Assembly: GCA_025059415.1 (NCBI GenBank)
Contig: JANXDQ010000013.1
Location: 1-21,959 of the forward strand
Origin: Aigarchaeota archaeon
GTDB taxonomy: Archaea; Thermoproteota; Nitrososphaeria_A; Caldarchaeales; Wolframiiraptoraceae
Direction of reading: 5' to 3'
DNA: 21,959 nucleotides
The translations under genes and the position numbers were made by a program. This document shows, piece by piece, positions 14,681 through 21,959 of this stretch; within the stretch, counting starts at the first letter, position 1; every line of letters starts with the position of its first letter. The notes under the pieces were generated by a model. That model searched no databases. It worked only from the letters and a program-made list of their open reading frames with translations, and was not told the DNA's origin.

Positions 14681-15235
14681 ATGGACGATCACCTTATATC
14701 GGGCTGGGCGGGAGATGAGATTTTGGAGGCATTTAAAGCCAGTTCGACGGACATAGTCTCCCTGTTCTGGGATCTGAGCAAGTATTTCGGGGAAAGCGTC
14801 TGCGGGGTCGTGGCTTATTCCGTCGGCAGGGTCCTGGGCGAGAGGCTTTACAGGGTCGTCAAGAAGAATGGCGTTGGGAGTCTTCGAGCCGCCAACGAGC
14901 TGCTGGTCCGAGCGATTAAGGTGCTTAGGCTCGTGAAGGACGCCGCTGTCTTCACGTCGAGATCCGAGGGAGGAGACATCGAGATATTCTTCCGCATATC
15001 GAGCTCCGCCCAGATATGTGGGAGAAATGAGAGGCCGCTTCTCTACATAGTCCGCGGCTTCCTCTTCCAGTTCTACTCCATGTTCACATCAAAATATGTA
15101 ACCATCACCTCGCTGGATCTCTCAGATGTCCTAAGAGACTGCTATGAATATGTGATCGGGATTTCGGAGGCCTCCCCCAACCCCACTCCGGGGCGAGCGG
15201 TGAAGGAGTATGGGAGACGAATATGGGTCGATTAG
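14681..15235 (+). CDS. V4R-like domain protein heading the archaellum operon
   Basis: This 184-residue soluble protein matches the layout of the V4R (4-vinyl reductase / TRAPP Bet3-like) small-ligand domain. A helix carries AYSVGRVLGERLYRVV (about 45-60). Strands EGGDIEIFFRISSSAQIC (97-113) follow, with a Cys where V4R proteins often have one. Then come the helix RPLLYIVRGFLFQFYSMF, the strand KYVTITSLDLSD and the terminal DCYEYVIGIS (153-162), a classic V4R ending. ATG 14681 is chosen because the operon promoter lies just upstream, although the frame is open farther back. It overlaps the next arl gene by 26 bases, so it is translationally coupled. I infer a sensory or assembly role in the archaellum; no known archaellum subunit has this fold to my knowledge. 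Confidence 0.7.
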   Translation: MDDHLISGWAGDEILEAFKASSTDIVSLFWDLSKYFGESVCGVVAYSVGRVLGERLYRVVKKNGVGSLRAANELLVRAIKVLRLVKDAAVFTSRSEGGDIEIFFRISSSAQICGRNERPLLYIVRGFLFQFYSMFTSKYVTITSLDLSDVLRDCYEYVIGISEASPNPTPGRAVKEYGRRIWVD

Positions 15236-15839
15236 GAGGAAGTTTGAGGAATTGGAGGAGGAGGTTAGGAAGCTTAGGGAACCCCTTGAGACCACATTAA
15301 TGGATGTCAGGGAACTGATCTCAAACCTCGAGAACCCATTCAACTACGCGACCAATATTGTCAGCATAGAAGAATTGAGGAGGCAGCGCGAGGAATCTGA
15401 AAAGGATTTGGAGCAATTGGTTGAAGGCACGGAGCAGAACCGCTGCGAGAGCGAGCTTTTTCAGAAGAGGCGGTCGAGCATTCTTCTGCCTGAGGATGCT
15501 GGGGGCAAATCGCTGGCCACAATCACCTGTGCATACCTACTCCTAAAGCTCTTTGGGAGGGAGCACGCCGTGACTTTCCTAAGCTCGAGCGCTGCCAGAA
15601 ATTTTGCTCCGCCCCAAGTTTTGGAGTCCTTACTCGATGCAATCAAGCTCCTCCTAAGCATTGAGGGATTCAACATCTCCAAGGTCAAGGCCAGGAGGCT
15701 GGATGAGGAATCAACGATCGCCGCCGCTTACCTCCTTAACCTGTTATCATCTGGAGCAGATGAGAAGTTCTTCCTCATACTCGTGCTCCTCTTGAAGATT
15801 TTGGATCAAAGATTTGGAAAGAGGCTAGAGGGGGTATGA
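15210..15839 (+). CDS. ArlC/D/E-like cytosolic archaellum protein
   Basis: This 209-residue protein has no membrane segment. The N-terminus is a coiled coil (RRKFEELEEEVRKLREPLE, about 9-27) running into ISNLENPFNY (37-46). An LENPF element after a short coiled coil is typical of ArlC (FlaC). A charged linker follows. The C-terminal ~115 residues are helical and begin with ILLPEDAGGKSLATITCAYLL, a position equivalent to the LP-x-D-x-x-x-x-x-x-A-L-x-W-L start of the FlaCE domain. ArlC/D/E form a ring around the ArlI/J/H core and link to CheF in Euryarchaeota. The match is by pattern, not alignment, and the TGWIS-type ending is missing. ATG 15210 has AAGGAG upstream. Confidence 0.65.
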   Translation: MGDEYGSIRRKFEELEEEVRKLREPLETTLMDVRELISNLENPFNYATNIVSIEELRRQREESEKDLEQLVEGTEQNRCESELFQKRRSSILLPEDAGGKSLATITCAYLLLKLFGREHAVTFLSSSAARNFAPPQVLESLLDAIKLLLSIEGFNISKVKARRLDEESTIAAAYLLNLLSSGADEKFFLILVLLLKILDQRFGKRLEGV

Positions 15840-15842
15840 GGC

Positions 15843-16331
15843 ATGCCGATCGGCTCCCTCCTCTCTGAGTCCATTCTCGGGATCGCCGCCATAATAATCG
15901 CCGCAGCGCTGGCCGGAACCTACATCGCCAACCTAGATCAGATGATGGACATCCAGAGAACTCAATTGATGTGGATCAGGGATGAGACATCTCATAGGTG
16001 CAAGATCCTCCTCGCCCACGCCGACCACGATTCTAACGTTGTAAAGTTGTGGGTGAAGAATATAGGGGTACGCGCCGTCTCCCCGTCTCTCGTCGAGAAA
16101 TCCGAGCTGATGATCTTGAGCGAGAACGGGGCCCACTACCTCCTCTTCGGGAACTCATCTGAATATTGGGATTACACGCTGCTAAATGACTCCGATCTAG
16201 ATGGTAAATGGGATCCCGGGGAGACGATTCTCCTAACCACGTATCTCGATTCGCCGCTTGGGAGAGGCGACCACAGGGCCTCCTTCATACTCTACAACGG
16301 CGTCGAGTGCTCATATCAATTCTCGACCTAG
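15843..16331 (+). CDS. arlG: Archaellum stator protein ArlG
   Basis: This 162-residue protein has an N-terminal hydrophobic helix (about 5-28: LLSESILGIAAIIIAAALAG) of the archaellin-like type and an outer beta-sandwich domain (HDSNVVKLWVKNIGVRAVSPSLVEKSELMIL...). VKNIG is the usual strand motif of ArlF/ArlG and archaellin domains. ArlG polymerises in the pseudoperiplasm and is capped by ArlF to anchor the motor to the S-layer. I assign G rather than F by gene order (G-F-H-I-J) and the SESI..IA.II.A N-terminus. The motif DGKWDPGE also appears in the next protein. ATG 15843 lies 3 bases after the preceding stop. Confidence 0.8.
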   Translation: MPIGSLLSESILGIAAIIIAAALAGTYIANLDQMMDIQRTQLMWIRDETSHRCKILLAHADHDSNVVKLWVKNIGVRAVSPSLVEKSELMILSENGAHYLLFGNSSEYWDYTLLNDSDLDGKWDPGETILLTTYLDSPLGRGDHRASFILYNGVECSYQFST

Positions 16332-16343
16332 GAGGCGGCCCGG

Positions 16344-16874
16344 TTGTCGAGCCTCGGGGCGCTTGCCACCTCCGCGTTCTTCGCCGCAATTGCCCTGGTC
16401 TCAATAGGCTTCCTGATAGCGTTGATTTTGATGGGCTGCGCCCTCATCCGCGACTCCCTCATCGCGGCCTCGGAGGACATCAAGCGGCTAAGCGGGTTCC
16501 TCGAGATAAGGAATTTGACGATTTTACCCGATAACAGGAGTATAGAAGTTGTTTTGCTGAATCGGGGCCATGAACCGATAAAGATCGAGGAATTCGATAA
16601 AATGGATGTCATCGCGGTATACAGGTCGCACAGCGGCGCCCTCAAGGCCATCTGGCTGCCATATGACCCGGAGATGAATTCCAGCTATGGATGGCGACCA
16701 CTAAACATAACTTGTGATGGCCTCGGGGAATTATTGAACCCGGCCTCCCCCGACATGTCGAGCGGCCTCTGGGATCCCGGGGAGAGCTTGGCGATAAGGG
16801 CCTGGCTCTCAGATGAGGTCGACGGCTCGGTGAAACTGATCGTGGTGGCTCCGAGTGGGGTGAGTTCCGCGTGA
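16344..16874 (+). CDS. arlF: Archaellum stator protein ArlF
   Basis: The 176-residue protein has an N-terminal membrane helix (about 8-34: TSAFFAAIALVSIGFLIALILMG) and a beta-sandwich (NRSIEVVLLNRGHEPIKIEEFDKMDVIAVY). VVLLNRGxxxI..FDKMDV is the ArlF domain pattern. ArlF binds the S-layer and caps ArlG filaments, giving the motor a fixed point. The start is TTG 16344 with GGAGG at 16331-16335. Its stop overlaps the GTG of arlH in a GTGA junction. GLWDPGE near residue 142 repeats the motif of the previous protein. Confidence 0.8.
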   Translation: MSSLGALATSAFFAAIALVSIGFLIALILMGCALIRDSLIAASEDIKRLSGFLEIRNLTILPDNRSIEVVLLNRGHEPIKIEEFDKMDVIAVYRSHSGALKAIWLPYDPEMNSSYGWRPLNITCDGLGELLNPASPDMSSGLWDPGESLAIRAWLSDEVDGSVKLIVVAPSGVSSA

Positions 16875-17581
16875 GCGCGGTAGGCGGGATGCTGAAGTCC
16901 ATGAACAGCGAGCTGGATCGGAAGATAGGCGAGATACGCATGCCCTTCCTCTGCATCATCGAGGGGCCGAATGATAGTGGGAAAAGCGTCTTGGCACAGC
17001 AATACACCTATGGGGCACTGAACTCGGGATGCAGGGTCCTCTACATAACGACGGAGGCGGGGGTCAAGTCCCTCATAAGAAACATGGAGCAGATCTCCCT
17101 CGACATCAAGCACTTCTTCCTAACCGGGAAGCTGATGATTTTTGAGCTCCACGTGAAGAGCCTCAAGTGGAACCACGAGCTCTCCTCGAGGTTCCTAGAA
17201 CTACTGCTGAAGACCATTAGGAAGAGATTTGAGCGCGATGTCTACGTAATCGACTCGTTGACATATCTCGTCACCCATGCCGAGGAAAGGGATATCCTGA
17301 ACTTCTTCACGGAGGTGAGGAACATAGTGGACGACGAGGCCAAGTCGATAATAATCACGATCCACCCCTACGCGTTCAACCAAGACCTCTTGATCAGGAT
17401 GAGGTCGATATGCGATGTCCACTTCACATTGACGATAAAAGAGATCGGGGAGAGGATCGTTAAGATACTCCAGGTTCCCAAGCTAAAGGGCGCGGTTAAG
17501 CCGTCTTCGATAATCCTGAGCTTCGACGTCGACCCGGCGTTCGGGATAAAGGTCCTCCCGTTCTCCCAGGCGAGGGCGTGA
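16871..17581 (+). CDS. arlH: Archaellum RecA/KaiC-like ATPase ArlH
   Basis: This 236-residue RecA-fold protein has Walker A GPNDSGKS (32-39) and Walker B VYVID (124-128), followed by SLTYL. The IEGPNDSGKSVLAQQ spacing is typical of ArlH, not of recombinases. ArlH is a regulatory nucleotide-binding protein that sits on ArlI and cycles between monomer and hexamer. All key residues appear intact. The GTG start at 16871 overlaps the arlF stop by 4 bases. arlI follows after 4 bases. Confidence 0.92.
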   Translation: MSAVGGMLKSMNSELDRKIGEIRMPFLCIIEGPNDSGKSVLAQQYTYGALNSGCRVLYITTEAGVKSLIRNMEQISLDIKHFFLTGKLMIFELHVKSLKWNHELSSRFLELLLKTIRKRFERDVYVIDSLTYLVTHAEERDILNFFTEVRNIVDDEAKSIIITIHPYAFNQDLLIRMRSICDVHFTLTIKEIGERIVKILQVPKLKGAVKPSSIILSFDVDPAFGIKVLPFSQARA

Positions 17582-17585
17582 GAAA

Positions 17586-19280
17586 ATGAGCCTCCTAACG
17601 GGGCAGCTCGAACATTCCTTGAGGAACGTCTTCGCCCAGAACCCGCATCTAGTGAGATACCTCGATGAGTGGATCAGATCTGGGAGGGAGTCTCCGAGGT
17701 ACATGGAGCAGCTCTCGCGGGAACTCAGATACGAGAGGCGCGTGAACATAGTCTACCCCGTTGGAGACCCGATCTTCATCCACATCTATTCTAGGGGGCC
17801 AGGTCTAAGACCCATGTACGTCATCGTCCAGCCGGCCGGCGGAATAAAGCTCGGAAAGCTCCCGGAGATCGTCGACGAGCTATTGATAGATCTAATAGAT
17901 GAATCCATTGAGGCCGAGGATGTTGAGGGACGCGAGAAGGCGTTAAGGGAGTTTCTGCGGAAGGTCGTCGAGATCAGGCCGGGGATCCCGCTGGGCGAAT
18001 ACGTGGCCGTGGATAAGAGGTCGAAGAAGATCGCCGTCGGCCACGAGACCTACAAGGCCCTAGAATACAAATTGGTAATGGATAAGGTTAGGTTTGGCAT
18101 AATCGAGCCCTTCATCAGGGATCCATACATCGAGGATGTGAGCTGCGATGGCCTGGGCCCGATATTCGTTGAACACAAGGTATTCGGGAGCTGCGAGTCG
18201 AACATCAGGTTCGACTCCGAGGATGAGCTCAACGAGTTTGTGAGGAGGCTTTCTGAACGATCTGGTAGACCCGTGACCTTCAGAAACCCCATAGTCGACG
18301 CAACCCTCCCGGATGGATCTAGGATAAACATAGTCTACGGGTCGGAGATAAGCATGAGGGGAAGCAACTTCACGATCAGGAAGTTCACGGATAAACCCCT
18401 CAGCATAACCCAGCTGATAAAATTCGGGACAATAGACTCGATGATCGCGGCATATCTCTGGATGCTCCTAGAACACAACATGAGCATCTGGTTCTGCGGA
18501 GAGGTCGCGAGCGGGAAGACGACGCTCCTCAGGGCTGTTTGCACGTTCATCAACCCGCACTACAAGATCATCAGCATCGAGGACACGCCCGAGGTAATAG
18601 TCCCACACGATAACTGGGTGAGGGAGGTGACGAGAGAGAGCGAGGAGGCGGCGACCATAGGGTTATTTGACCTACTAAAGGCGGCTCTGAGGCAGAGGCC
18701 AAACTACATACTCGTCGGCGAAATACGTGGAAGGGAGGCGAGCGTCGCCTTCCAGGCCATGCAGACCGGAACCCCCGTCCTCGCCACCTTCCACGCCGGA
18801 AGCGTGGAGAAGCTCATCCAGAGGTTGACGGGTTCACCGATAGAGATCCCCAAGACCTACATGGACGTCTTGAACTGCGTCATCATCCAGAGCGTGGTAA
18901 GGGTTCCGAGGACCGGTTCATTTGAGAGACGCGTCCTCAGCGTGAACGAGGTCGTCGGCTACGACCCGCTCGAGGAGAGATTCAGCTACATAGAGCTCTT
19001 CACTTGGAAGCCCGGGGAAGACGCGCACGAGTTCAGGGGCGAGGGAAACAGCCACCTCCTCGAGAACAGGATCGCCGTCATGAAAGGGCTGAGCAGGAGC
19101 GAGTTGAGGAGGGTGTACCGCGAGCTCGAGCTTAGGGCCAGGCTCCTCTCGAGGCTCGTCGAGTTCGGAGTGTTCGACTACTTCAGGGTGTGGAGGGTGA
19201 TAACCCAGGCATACGTCGTCGGGGTTGAGCAAATCATGGACCTCGTAGAGTCGGGTGAGAGGCCTTGGGAGCGGTCTTGA
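17586..19280 (+). CDS. arlI: Archaellum assembly and rotation ATPase ArlI
   Basis: This 564-residue type II/IV secretion ATPase powers both filament export and rotation. It has an N-terminal helical domain (1-~60), the family N2 domain, and a RecA-type domain with Walker A GEVASGKTT (305-313), the Asp box SIEDTPEV (330-337), Walker B ILVGEIRGRE (375-384) and the His box TFHAGS (401-406). The region YIEDVSCDGLGPIFVEH is the expected N-terminal signature. Length is in the normal archaeal range. Its 3' end overlaps arlJ, so production is coupled. Assignment to Arl rather than an adhesion-pilus ATPase rests on the ArlG/F/H neighbours. Confidence 0.95.
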   Translation: MSLLTGQLEHSLRNVFAQNPHLVRYLDEWIRSGRESPRYMEQLSRELRYERRVNIVYPVGDPIFIHIYSRGPGLRPMYVIVQPAGGIKLGKLPEIVDELLIDLIDESIEAEDVEGREKALREFLRKVVEIRPGIPLGEYVAVDKRSKKIAVGHETYKALEYKLVMDKVRFGIIEPFIRDPYIEDVSCDGLGPIFVEHKVFGSCESNIRFDSEDELNEFVRRLSERSGRPVTFRNPIVDATLPDGSRINIVYGSEISMRGSNFTIRKFTDKPLSITQLIKFGTIDSMIAAYLWMLLEHNMSIWFCGEVASGKTTLLRAVCTFINPHYKIISIEDTPEVIVPHDNWVREVTRESEEAATIGLFDLLKAALRQRPNYILVGEIRGREASVAFQAMQTGTPVLATFHAGSVEKLIQRLTGSPIEIPKTYMDVLNCVIIQSVVRVPRTGSFERRVLSVNEVVGYDPLEERFSYIELFTWKPGEDAHEFRGEGNSHLLENRIAVMKGLSRSELRRVYRELELRARLLSRLVEFGVFDYFRVWRVITQAYVVGVEQIMDLVESGERPWERS

Positions 19281-20779
19281 AAAAACGGCTTGGACCAATC
19301 TTCAGCGGAAACGGGCTCGGGGAACTACGGCAGACAATAATACTGTATTTCTACGCTCTCTCAACGGCTTCCGCGAATCCACGCGACGTCGTGAAGATGG
19401 CCTCCTCATCCGCCCTCGCCCTCGGAGAATTATCCAGCCTCTTCGACAAGGCGTCTAGGGCCATAGAGAGATGGGGATACCGACTGCACCGGGCCATTCT
19501 ATACATCTCGAAGAAGGTCGGGGATAGGGAGATCTTCGCTTTCCTCAAGAGGTTAGCGGAAGCCCTCAACCTCAACATGGATCTAAGAGACTTCGTGAGG
19601 ATAGAATTCGAGAAGATGATGTCGGGCCTCGTGGACGAATTCGAGAGGAGGCTTGAACGCCTGAAGAAGCTCATAGACGCCTATTCCGCGATCCTGACAT
19701 CAAGCATATTCCTAAGCGTCTCCATGCTCCTGGTCTCATCCATATTCGGGATGGACGTCGAGCAGTTCCTAGCATTAACGTCCCTCGGAATATTCTCAAT
19801 ACTATCACTCATGGCATTCCTGCTCTCAAGGTCGCTTCCCCCAGACCCGGTGCTCCACGGAGATGAGCGATGTCCCCGAAAACTCAAACTCCTCAGAAAA
19901 CTCAACATAATCATGATCCCCCTCTCGATATCCGCGTCAATAATCCTCGCAATCTCTAGTTGGGGCGGGGGAGAAGCCATCAAATCCATGACGCTCCCAT
20001 TGTTCTCCTCCGGCATCCCGCTACTAATAATAGGGAGATTGGGGGCGAAGTGGGTCAAATCCGCCGAAGAAGTCGATAGGAACCTGCCATCATTCGTGAA
20101 GTCGCTGGGAGACGCGGTCGAGGTCTCCGGCTCGTTAAAGGGAGCGTGTAAACTCGTATCCCTCAACGACTACGGGCCCGTGAATAGGCTCGTGAAAAGG
20201 CTCCAGAAGAGGTTGGAGATGGGCTTCGATCAGAAGCTGGCTCTCAAGGTCCTCGGAGCGGAGTCCCTCAGCAGCCTCACCTACTCCATGGGGAAGATAC
20301 TGGCGGACTCGATCCACCACGGGGCCAGGGCATCGATGACGGCGAAGGCCATCCACGACTACGTCTTGAAGAGGCTTGAGAATAGGAAGAAGCGCGTCCA
20401 AGTCGCCGGCATGCTCTGGGGAATAGCCTTCCCGCTCCAGGCGGCCTTCGCCGCGATCTCCGCCCTAATCAGCGTCCTCGTAAAGACGTTGTCCGCATTC
20501 ATAGAATTGATTTATTCCTGGTTCCCCCTCATCGCCCCGATCCCCGAGCAACTCGTCAACGCCTTCTTCCTCTCAGCCATCTACGGGATGGCCGCGGCAA
20601 GTTCCGTGGCATATTACCGCGTCAAGGGAGACTCCGCGTTCTCCCTCACGAGCACACTCGGCCTCCTCCTAGCCATAAGCGGGGCCGTTTACGCGATGTC
20701 GGCAATCGCCTCCGACAAGATATTCGAGATGGCCACCGGGCTGAGCCGGGAGATCTCCTCGATCGTGGGTGAGCTCTGA
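19265..20779 (+). CDS. arlJ: Archaellum platform membrane protein ArlJ
   Basis: The 504-residue polytopic protein has a long cytoplasmic N-terminal region (about 1-140, helical and basic, including ERRLERLKKLIDAYSAIL) and hydrophobic segments near 143-163, 169-189 and 213-233. Then come a second cytoplasmic region (KWVKSAEEVDRNLPSFVKSLGDAVEVSGSL, a T2SF-type helical bundle motif) and a C-terminal group of membrane helices. This two-bundle design is that of ArlJ, the platform contacted by ArlI. The start is TTG 19265, or TTG 19277, which overlaps the arlI stop as TTGA; both have a GGTGA or GGGAG site. Confidence 0.92.
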   Translation: MGAVLKKRLGPIFSGNGLGELRQTIILYFYALSTASANPRDVVKMASSSALALGELSSLFDKASRAIERWGYRLHRAILYISKKVGDREIFAFLKRLAEALNLNMDLRDFVRIEFEKMMSGLVDEFERRLERLKKLIDAYSAILTSSIFLSVSMLLVSSIFGMDVEQFLALTSLGIFSILSLMAFLLSRSLPPDPVLHGDERCPRKLKLLRKLNIIMIPLSISASIILAISSWGGGEAIKSMTLPLFSSGIPLLIIGRLGAKWVKSAEEVDRNLPSFVKSLGDAVEVSGSLKGACKLVSLNDYGPVNRLVKRLQKRLEMGFDQKLALKVLGAESLSSLTYSMGKILADSIHHGARASMTAKAIHDYVLKRLENRKKRVQVAGMLWGIAFPLQAAFAAISALISVLVKTLSAFIELIYSWFPLIAPIPEQLVNAFFLSAIYGMAAASSVAYYRVKGDSAFSLTSTLGLLLAISGAVYAMSAIASDKIFEMATGLSREISSIVGEL

Positions 20780-20780
20780 G

Positions 20781-21218
20781 ATGGCCCTCGATCTCCTAAC
20801 ATGGCTCATCATATCCGCCTCAATACTCGCCGCATACGGAATAGCCCTAAAATTTTCAGATAGGCCTAGGCCGCCCCAAATAATGGAAGCCCATCAAATA
20901 GAGACCCCGCTACAATTCCTCCAAAACCCTGAGCCGAGCGCCCCACAGCCACCAGCCGAGAACGCAGGCCAACCCCCAGCCGGAGAACAGGAAAAACAGC
21001 CTGGAGAAGCGGCGTCATCGATCTCCACGGAGCTCGGGGGCGGCGTAGATGAAGGTGGATCCCAATCAGAACTCATCTCCGAGAAAGAGTTCATGGAGCT
21101 CGAGAAAGAGATCGAGGACCTAAAGACCCTCCTAGAAATAAGCAACGAACTAAGGGGGGAAATTGAAAAACTTGTAAAAGTGCTCAAAGGCTGGAAAACG
21201 GGCAAAACAGTTAATTAG
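20781..21218 (+). CDS. Small TM plus coiled-coil protein, ArlX-like
   Basis: From ATG 20781 this is a 145-residue protein: an N-terminal transmembrane helix (about 1-21: LLTWLIISASILAAYGIAL), a Pro/Gln/Glu/Gly-rich disordered linker (~35-90), and a C-terminal coiled coil (FMELEKEIEDLKTLLEISNELRGEIEKLVKVL). The order of TM, cytoplasmic linker and coiled coil recalls crenarchaeal ArlX (FlaX), which forms a ring around the motor, but this protein is shorter and I see no sequence signature that proves it. A GTG at 20769 inside arlJ is another possible start. ATG is preferred because GGTGA lies 8 bases upstream. It is the last gene of the operon. Confidence 0.7.
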   Translation: MALDLLTWLIISASILAAYGIALKFSDRPRPPQIMEAHQIETPLQFLQNPEPSAPQPPAENAGQPPAGEQEKQPGEAASSISTELGGGVDEGGSQSELISEKEFMELEKEIEDLKTLLEISNELRGEIEKLVKVLKGWKTGKTVN

Positions 21219-21243
21219 ATCCAAGATAAACCAGAAAATAGGT

Positions 21244-21365
21244 CCCGCGGTAGCTCAGCCTGGTAGAGCGTCCGGCTGTAGCCAGCGCCTATATCCAGGG
21301 CGCGGCCCACACCGGCCAGGCGGACAGAAACCGGATGGTCGGGTGTTCAAATCACCCCCGCGGGA
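21244..21365 (+). tRNA. tRNA-Tyr (GTA) with a 48-nt intron
   Basis: Acceptor CCCGCGG (21244-21250) pairs with CCGCGGG (21358-21364), discriminator A21365. The C1-G72 pair is the archaeal Tyr identity element. D stem GCTC pairs with GAGC. Anticodon stem TCCGG (21271-21275) pairs with CCGGA (21331-21335), anticodon GTA at 21278-21280. T arm is GGGTG-TTCAAAT-CACCC. The intron is 21282-21329 at the canonical 37/38 site. The splicing motif is good: central helix CTGT/ACAG (21276-21279 with 21324-21327), three-base bulges AGC and AAA, cuts AG^C and AA^A. CCA is not encoded. Confidence 0.95.
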
Positions 21366-21400
21366 TATATTTTGTTTCTTTATCCGGGTCTCTTCTTTCT
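21366..21400 (+). terminator. T-rich terminator after tRNA-Tyr
   Basis: TATATTTTGTTTCTTTATCC and TCTTCTTTC follow the tRNA directly, giving several short T runs, the usual archaeal termination signal. Confidence 0.5.
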
Positions 21401-21453
21401 GTGTTGTATAGAGTAGGTGTGGAGTTTACGTAGTCTTTTTGGTTGCTAAATAG

Positions 21454-21460
21454 TTATATT
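21454..21460 (+). promoter_or_regulatory. TATA box for the AbrB-PhoU gene
   Basis: TTATATT is centred 27 bases before ATG 21484, so transcription should begin at or next to the start codon (leaderless). Confidence 0.5.
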
Positions 21461-21483
21461 GGACTCCCGGGTTTTCGGTGTTG

Positions 21484-21959
21484 ATGAGGGATTCCTCCGC
21501 GTTTTTGAGGCGGATTCAACTTACCGGCGGCTCAACGTACATAGTCTCCCTTCCGAAGATTTGGGCCGAGTCCATGGGGTTGAAGCCCGGTGATTACGTC
21601 CGGGTAATTCCCCAGCCTGACAGGAGCCTCCTCCTCGTCCCTGGGCGCGAGTGGGCCGAGAAGCAGCTCGAAGCCGTCTTGAAGGTCTCACCCGAGTCAT
21701 CCCCCGAGGAGGTCACACGCGAGTTGATCGCCTGCTATCTCGCGGGATACAACGTGATCAGGATAATGTTCGCCGGCAGAGTGGACGAGTACAAGAGTTA
21801 TTTGAAGAAGATTATGAGGACGAAGCTGATAGGCCTCGAATCCGTCGAGGAGTCCACGGACTACATGGTCCTCCGGTGCCTATTGGGATACGTGGAGTTC
21901 CCGATAAGCGATACCCTGAACAGGATGTATCTCATGGCCCTATCCATGTGTAGGGACGC
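21484..21959 (+). CDS. AbrB-PhoU type phosphate-uptake regulator (3' end cut off)
   Basis: The frame runs open from ATG 21484 to the window end, giving 158 residues. The N-terminal ~45 residues are a SpoVT/AbrB swapped-hairpin DNA-binding domain (RRIQLTGGSTYIVSLPKIWAE split at residues 9-29, then GLKPGDYVRV). The rest is helical and resembles the first PhoU repeat (YKSYLKKIMRTKLIGLESVEES). Archaeal proteins with this AbrB plus PhoU architecture are predicted regulators of phosphate uptake. In-frame GTG 21478 and TTG 21481 are other possible starts, but the TATA spacing favours the ATG. The C-terminal half lies outside the window. Confidence 0.8.
   Translation, partial: MRDSSAFLRRIQLTGGSTYIVSLPKIWAESMGLKPGDYVRVIPQPDRSLLLVPGREWAEKQLEAVLKVSPESSPEEVTRELIACYLAGYNVIRIMFAGRVDEYKSYLKKIMRTKLIGLESVEESTDYMVLRCLLGYVEFPISDTLNRMYLMALSMCRD

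Noticed and set aside
1..21959. CRISPR arrays, insertion sequences and rRNA genes
   Set aside because: No regularly spaced repeats, no transposase motifs with terminal repeats and no rRNA-like sequence were seen in the window.

Overview
The window is a chromosomal segment of an archaeon. Family D DNA polymerase, Orc1/Cdc6, archaeal DnaG, Pelota, an archaellum operon, TATA-box promoters and two intron-containing tRNA genes without encoded CCA all point that way. PolD argues against a typical crenarchaeon, but the motor gene order G-F-H-I-J is the one seen in Crenarchaeota. A TACK lineage outside Crenarchaeota (Aigarchaeota-, Bathyarchaeia- or Korarchaeota-like) is my best inference; I cannot name the organism. 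TTG and GTG starts are frequent and are often preceded by a GGAG-like ribosome binding site.

Layout. 1-1551: two translationally coupled genes of unknown function (the first cut by the window edge), with a virus- or surface-protein-like look. 1730-1832: tRNA-Met(CAT) with an intron of about 29 nt. 2050-3848: thymidylate kinase and an HD phosphohydrolase of the SAMHD1/dGTPase superfamily. 3852-7710 (minus): cdc6, PolD small subunit DP1 and a DUF4349 membrane protein. 7711-8335: a non-coding stretch with inverted ORB-type origin repeats flanking an AT-rich core, which I read as the replication origin. 8336-11476 (minus): ZNRD2-like zinc-ribbon protein, cobalamin-binding radical SAM enzyme, nucleotidyltransferase and MntP-type transporter. 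11589-13839: pelota (plus) and dnaG (minus), converging with overlapping 3' ends.

13963-21218 is an archaellum locus. The archaellin gene is on the minus strand. Divergent from it runs a tight plus-strand operon: a V4R-like domain protein, an ArlC/D/E-like protein, ArlG, ArlF, ArlH, ArlI, ArlJ, and a small TM plus coiled-coil protein that resembles a short ArlX. The archaellin is the filament subunit, G and F form the periplasmic stator, H and I are the cytoplasmic ATPases, J is the membrane platform, and the C/D/E- and X-like proteins are candidates for the cytoplasmic ring. The V4R-like first gene is the least expected part and may be a sensor tied to the motor. No che genes and no prepilin peptidase are in the window. 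A tRNA-Tyr(GTA) with a 48-nt intron follows, then the 5' part of an AbrB-PhoU type regulator that runs off the right edge.

The strongest points for follow-up are the origin (ORBs next to cdc6-DP1) and the mixed-architecture archaellum operon headed by a V4R-like gene.
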